Shown piece after piece: positions 14,968-17,896 of a DNA stretch of 17,896 bases (positions are counted from its first letter, which is position 1; every line of letters starts with the position of its first letter). The stretch comes from DASZIT01 sp035948855 (GTDB lineage Bacteria; Actinomycetota; Acidimicrobiia; Acidimicrobiales; RAAP-2): assembly GCA_035948855.1 (NCBI GenBank), contig DASZIT010000012.1:1-17896 (forward strand), given 5' to 3'. A program made the position numbers and the translations under genes. The notes under the pieces were generated by a model. The model saw only the letters and a list, made by a program, of their open reading frames with translations, was not told where the DNA came from and made no database searches.

Positions 14968-15420
14968 TCAGCCGCGGGGGGCGGCGGCCCGGGCACCCAG
15001 GGACGGGCGCTCGACCGCCTTCACGCCGGCGCCGGCCGGGTACATCCGGACGAGATGATTCCAGCGGCAGCCGGTGCACACCTCGATCACGTAACAGACG
15101 ACGGGATCCTTCCGGCGCCAGTAGCGGGTCAACTCGGCCCGGGAGGTCACGCAGCGACCGCCGGGGGGAAGGCGGGTCCCGAACACGAAGGTGACGTCGA
15201 CCAGCTCGGCTTCCTCACAGATCGGGCACTCGTCGCCGGTGGGCGCCCCCAGATGCTGGGCGGCCCGAAGGAGTTCCGGATGGGCGTCACAGACGTCGAG
15301 CTTGGACAGCCGGCTCTTGCGGTACTCGCGGACGACGGAGTTCCGGGCGAGGCGGTACTCGACCTGTCCTCCGGTCGGGGATGTCTGGACACCACCGAGC
15401 CCTCCCTGTCGAAAGCTCAC
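14968..15420 (-). CDS. DUF5318 family protein, zinc-ribbon-like
   Basis: The 150-residue protein matches an actinobacteria-wide conserved family of unknown function (DUF5318; Rv0049 in M. tuberculosis). Hallmarks are VEYRLARNSVVREYRKSRLSKLDVCDAHPELLRAAQHLG, DECPICEEAELVDVTFVFGTRLPPGGRCVTSRAEL and CYVIEVCTGCRWNHLVRMYP. The CPIC and CTGC pairs, with other Cys and His, suggest a zinc ribbon. GTG 15420 is chosen as start: TACCCT (plus-strand 15428-15433) ends seven bases before it, fitting a leaderless start, and the family's conserved part begins at about residue 20. A longer reading back to 16221 crosses padR and is spurious. It is divergent from the padR-ino1 operon, as in Mycobacterium. Confidence 0.88.
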   Translation of the reverse strand: MSFRQGGLGGVQTSPTGGQVEYRLARNSVVREYRKSRLSKLDVCDAHPELLRAAQHLGAPTGDECPICEEAELVDVTFVFGTRLPPGGRCVTSRAELTRYWRRKDPVVCYVIEVCTGCRWNHLVRMYPAGAGVKAVERPSLGARAAAPRG

Positions 15421-15433
15421 GCATGTCAGGGTA
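15421..15433 (-). promoter_or_regulatory. Predicted -10 of the DUF5318 gene (leaderless)
   Basis: TACCCT on the minus strand (plus-strand 15428-15433) lies seven bases before GTG 15420, and no Shine-Dalgarno is present. A second candidate lies further up on the same strand: TTGTCA (plus-strand 15470-15475) with a TTTTAT-like -10 seventeen bases on, which would give a longer transcript. Confidence 0.4.
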
Positions 15434-15693
15434 ACGCTTCGGCTGGATAAAAGTGCGGCCATTGGCCCTTGACAATTGGCCCCAAGAAGTGTCCGCAGGT
15501 CGGGGGGCCGACCGTCCATCGGAGCCGGGATCGTGACCCTCGCGGTCGCCCCGACGCAGCCCACCGATCGGGCGCGACGACCGACCCGTCTTCCCCGGTC
15601 AATCAAGGAGCACCAGCCCTCCCTAGAATTGAGTCGGTCCGGCAACCAGGGCCATGGGGAGCAGGCTGGATCGCAAGCATCCCCCGACATATG
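15434..15693. other. Intergenic spacer upstream of padR, no gene recognised
   Basis: These 260 bases separate DUF5318 from the padR promoter. I see no RNA gene or convincing coding frame. An 8-base direct repeat ATTGGCCC (15461-15468 and 15475-15482) flanks a TTGACA-like hexamer (15469-15474), and an isolated TAGAAT (15624-15629) resembles a -10 with no -35 or start codon in register. Confidence 0.4.
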
Positions 15694-15729
15694 TTGCATT
15701 GATATATCGACCTGATATATCATTCTGAA
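15694..15729 (+). promoter_or_regulatory. padR-ino1 promoter with tandem TGATATATC operator
   Basis: TTGCAT (15694-15699), an 18-bp spacer and TATCAT (15718-15723) form a promoter whose -10 ends six bases before ATG 15730. Two copies of TGATATATC (15700-15708 and 15713-15721) fill the spacer and overlap the -10. The second extends to the perfect palindrome TGATATATCA (15713-15722), and the copies are 13 bp apart centre to centre. This is the most likely binding site for the PadR protein encoded just downstream, which would then repress itself and ino1. Confidence 0.7.
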
Positions 15730-15792
15730 ATGAAGACCGCCGGAACCCAGTGGCAACCCCCCTCGTGGGGCATGCCGGACGCGGGGTATTGA
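15730..15792 (+). CDS. Candidate leaderless 20-residue leader peptide upstream of padR
   Basis: ATG 15730 opens a frame reading MKTAGTQWQPPSWGMPDAGY and ends in TGA at 15790-15792; the padR GTG follows with no gap. The -10 box is six bases before the ATG, so this would be the first codon of the transcript. padR itself has no good ribosome site, so ribosomes finishing this peptide could restart directly on padR. The peptide has two Trp and three Pro but no run of one amino acid that would suggest attenuation. It may act only as a translation-coupling device. Evidence is positional; it could be untranslated leader. Confidence 0.4.
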   Translation: MKTAGTQWQPPSWGMPDAGY

Positions 15793-16500
15793 GTGCTTGA
15801 CCTGGCCATTCTCGGCCTTCTCTCGGAACACGAGTTCCACGGCTACGAGATCCGGAAGCGGCTGCGGGACGAGCTCGGCCTGTTCGCCAACATCTCGTTC
15901 GGATCGCTGTATCCCGCCCTTTCGCGCCTCGAACTGTCGGGAGCGGTGATCGGCACCGAGTCGAGCCCCGCCGCCCCGGCGCCGGAACCGGCATCGGCGC
16001 CGATTCCCCTGACCGGCTCCCTGGGCGGTGAGCGGGCCGCCCTCCGGTCCCGACGAGCCGGCGCCGCTCGGAGTTCCACCCGGGGGACCAAGCGCTCCCG
16101 CAAGGTCTACCGGATCACCGATACCGGCCGGCGGGTCTTCGAAGAGTTGTTGGCCGCCGAGGAGCCCGTCGGGACCGACGAGGCCCGCAGCTTCGGACTC
16201 CGGCTGGCCTTCGCCCGGCATCTCGCCCCTCAGGCCCGGCTGGGCCTGCTCGAGCGGCGACGGGACCAGCTGATCCGTCGGCTGGCCGCCGACCAGGCCC
16301 GGGCGGCCGCCGGCGGCGACTTCGACAGCTACACCCGGTCACTGGTGGAGCACAGCACCGAGACCACCCAGCACGACATTTCATGGCTCGAGAGCCTCAT
16401 CGAGTCCGAGAAGTTGAAGCAAGCAGCACCCCGAACCGACAGCCGCAGCACCCGCACCGTCGGGACCGGCTCCGCAGCAGCGAAGGGAATTGAATTATGA
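15793..16500 (+). CDS. PadR-family transcriptional regulator
   Basis: The 235-residue protein starts MLDLAILGLLSEHEFHGYEIRKRLRDELGLF, the classic PadR winged-helix opening, then SFGSLYPALSRLELSGAV (36-52, recognition helix) and VYRITDTGRRVFEELL (105-120). The wing is interrupted by about 45 residues rich in Pro, Ala, Ser, Gly and Arg (about 56-102). Residues from 125 on are helical and likely mediate dimerisation (PadR C-terminal domain), ending in a loose Ser/Thr-rich tail. It probably binds the tandem TGATATATC site at 15700-15721. The GTG at 15793 gives the exact family N-terminus. Its stop overlaps the ino1 start (ATGA), so the two form one operon, as in M. tuberculosis. The ligand is unknown; an inositol-related signal is inference. 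Confidence 0.9.
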   Translation: MLDLAILGLLSEHEFHGYEIRKRLRDELGLFANISFGSLYPALSRLELSGAVIGTESSPAAPAPEPASAPIPLTGSLGGERAALRSRRAGAARSSTRGTKRSRKVYRITDTGRRVFEELLAAEEPVGTDEARSFGLRLAFARHLAPQARLGLLERRRDQLIRRLAADQARAAAGGDFDSYTRSLVEHSTETTQHDISWLESLIESEKLKQAAPRTDSRSTRTVGTGSAAAKGIEL

Positions 16501-17594
16501 GCAGCATCCGAGTGGCGATAGCCGGCGTGGGCAACTGCGCCAGCTCACTCATCCAGGGCGTCGAGTACTACAAGGACGCCGATCCGTCGGAGACGGTTCC
16601 CGGCCTCATGCATGTGGAGTTGGGTGGCTACCACGTCCGCGATCTGGAATTCGTGGCCGCCTTCGACGCCGACGCGGCCAAGGTCGGCACCGACCTGGGC
16701 AAAGCCATCTTCGGCGGGCAGAACAACACCATTCGCTTTGCGACCGTCGGCGAGCTGGGGGTGACCGTGCAACGGGGGCCGACCCTCGACGGTTTCGGCA
16801 AGTACTACCGGGAGACGGTGGAGGAGTCCCCCATCGAGCCGGTCGACGTGGTGTCCGCGCTGAAGGCGGCCCGGGCCGATGTCCTGGTCAGCTACCTGCC
16901 GGTCGGCTCGGAAGAGGCGCAACGCTTCTACGCCGATGCCTGCCTCCAGGCCGGGGTCGGCTTCGTCAATGCCATCCCGGTGTTCATCGCCTCGGATCCC
17001 GAGTGGGCCCGCAAGTTCCGGGACGCCGGCATCCCCATCGTCGGCGACGACATCAAGAGCCAGGTCGGCTCCACCATCGTCCACCGCATCCTCACCCGCC
17101 TGTTCGAGGACCGGGGTCTGGCCCTCGACCACACCTACCAGCTCAACGTGGGCGGCAACATGGACTTCAAGAACATGCTGGAGCGGAGCCGGCTCGAGTC
17201 GAAGAAGGTGTCCAAGACCCAGGCCGTCACCAGCCAGATCGAGGACAGTGTGCTGGGCGAGGACGACGTCCACATCGGACCGTCGGATCACGTGCCCTGG
17301 CTCAACGACCGGAAGTGGGCCTACATCCGCATGGAAGGTCGCAACTTCGGTGACGTTCCTCTCAACCTCGAGCTGAAGCTCGAAGTCTGGGACTCCCCCA
17401 ACTCGGCCGGGGTGATCATCGACGCCGTCCGCTGCGCCAAACTCGCCCTCGACCGGGGTATCGGCGGACCGCTGCTCGGACCTTCGGCGTACTTCATGAA
17501 GTCGCCGCCGGTGCAGTACCACGACGACCAAGCCCATGACCTGGTCGAGTCGTTCGCCGCCGGAGACGCCGGCCCGGTGTGGCCGGAGGATTGA
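16497..17594 (+). CDS. ino1: Inositol-3-phosphate synthase
   Basis: This 365-residue enzyme converts glucose 6-phosphate to 1L-myo-inositol 1-phosphate with NAD, feeding phosphatidylinositol and, in many actinobacteria, mycothiol. It starts VAIAGVGNCASSLIQGVEYY (6-25) with the NAD-binding glycine loop. VDVVSALKAARADVLVSYLPVGSEEA and GIPIVGDDIKSQVGSTIVHR follow, then NVGGNMDFKNMLERSRLESKK (217-237), the active-site signature of the family, and LELKLEVWDSPNSAGVIIDAVRCAK. The length and lack of the long eukaryotic extensions fit the actinobacterial branch. GAAGGG (16482-16487) is a reasonable ribosome site and the ATG overlaps the padR stop. It converges with the nucleotidyltransferase gene. The spacer holds CGGCCT-G-AGGCCG (17601-17613), without a T-tract. 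Confidence 0.96.
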   Translation: MSSIRVAIAGVGNCASSLIQGVEYYKDADPSETVPGLMHVELGGYHVRDLEFVAAFDADAAKVGTDLGKAIFGGQNNTIRFATVGELGVTVQRGPTLDGFGKYYRETVEESPIEPVDVVSALKAARADVLVSYLPVGSEEAQRFYADACLQAGVGFVNAIPVFIASDPEWARKFRDAGIPIVGDDIKSQVGSTIVHRILTRLFEDRGLALDHTYQLNVGGNMDFKNMLERSRLESKKVSKTQAVTSQIEDSVLGEDDVHIGPSDHVPWLNDRKWAYIRMEGRNFGDVPLNLELKLEVWDSPNSAGVIIDAVRCAKLALDRGIGGPLLGPSAYFMKSPPVQYHDDQAHDLVESFAAGDAGPVWPED

Positions 17595-17638
17595 TCAACC
17601 CGGCCTGAGGCCGCAGCCGGAAACCGAAGCAGAGCGAC

Positions 17639-17896
17639 TCAGCCCTTCGGCTCCTCTTTCCACCAGGCGGCCAGGCGCTTGCGCGCCTCGTCCTCGCCGA
17701 GCGGGCCCTCTTCCATCCGGAGCTCGAGCAGGAAGGCCAGCGCCCGCCCCACCTCACGGCCCGGCCCGATCCCGAGCTGTTCCATGATCTGATCCCCGTC
17801 CAGGTCGGGGCGGATGGCGTCGAGCTCCTCCTGCTGGCGGAGTTCGGCGATCCGGGACTCGAGCTCGTCCATCCGACGGCCCAGCGCCTTGGCTTT
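17639..17896 (-). CDS. CCA tRNA nucleotidyltransferase, C-terminal end (partial)
   Basis: The frame runs open to the right edge, so the N-terminal catalytic part lies outside the window; the ATG at 17872 is internal. The 85 visible residues read KAKALGRRMDELESRIAELR, then ELDAIRPDLDGDQIMEQLGIGPGREVGRALAFLLELRMEEGPLGEDEARKRL. This matches the C-terminal tRNA-binding region of actinobacterial CCA-adding enzymes (PcnA-like), which add or repair the 3' CCA end of tRNA. The D-A-I-R-P-D-L-D-G motif and the G-P-L-G-E-x-E-A-R ending are characteristic. In M. tuberculosis the homologue is also near the origin, on the other side. The catalytic residues cannot be checked. Confidence 0.85.
   Translation of the reverse strand, partial: KAKALGRRMDELESRIAELRQQEELDAIRPDLDGDQIMEQLGIGPGREVGRALAFLLELRMEEGPLGEDEARKRLAAWWKEEPKG

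Noticed and set aside
15421..16221. Minus-strand upstream extension of the DUF5318 frame
   Set aside because: It overlaps padR and its promoter antisense. The family resemblance begins only after GTG 15420, which also has a well-placed -10 box.
16545..17537. Minus-strand open frame of 330 codons opposite ino1
   Set aside because: It is a shadow of ino1, whose own translation matches inositol-3-phosphate synthase along its full length.
1..17896. CRISPR arrays, insertion sequences, tRNA or rRNA genes
   Set aside because: No regularly spaced repeats, transposase-like proteins with terminal repeats, or cloverleaf-like sequences were seen.

Overview
The window comes from a high-GC actinobacterium. 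The gene order ino1, padR, divergent DUF5318, (panB), rpsF-ssb-rpsR-rplI and dnaB matches the arrangement near the origin in Mycobacterium tuberculosis (Rv0046c to Rv0058), with panB where Mycobacterium has ponA1. A partial CCA-adding enzyme at the right edge also fits an origin-proximal region. An Acidimicrobiia-like host is my best guess from codon bias and protein style, but the sequence alone does not settle the class.

Layout. Positions 1-5119 hold accessory metabolism: the end of an endonuclease/exonuclease/phosphatase-family protein, a two-gene hydrolase operon (dienelactone hydrolase-like and MEST/epoxide hydrolase-like), a class I methyltransferase divergent from a LysR regulator, and a secreted lipoprotein with an alpha/beta-hydrolase GHSEGG motif. 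Positions 5182-5845 hold a complete VapBC toxin-antitoxin module with its own promoter and operator. A second methyltransferase follows, then a 1,074-residue hybrid histidine kinase (CHASE3-like, HAMP, PAS, HisKA, HATPase, REC, REC, HPt) with no partner regulator nearby.

From 10204 to 17896 the genes are mostly housekeeping: dnaB, rplI, rpsR, ssb and rpsF read leftward as a replication/ribosome block, followed by panB (pantothenate synthesis) and a DUF5318 zinc-ribbon-like protein. padR and ino1 (inositol-3-phosphate synthase) form a rightward operon, and the window closes inside a tRNA nucleotidyltransferase gene.

Most notable signals: (1) many starts look leaderless, with a TANNNT -10 box ending 6-7 nt before the start codon (573, 3140, 4085, 5217, 15420 and 15730), whereas rpsF, ssb and panB carry strong Shine-Dalgarno sequences; (2) padR-ino1 has two TGATATATC operator copies inside its promoter, and its transcript appears to begin with a leaderless 20-codon ORF whose stop directly abuts the padR start; (3) the vapBC operator is an 18-bp dyad covering both the -10 box and the first base of the antitoxin start codon; (4) ribosomal protein S18 has an extra tail of about 95 residues (Gly/Arg-rich, then acidic); (5) the rpsF leader contains three perfect stem-loops, and the dnaB upstream region is packed with inverted repeats.
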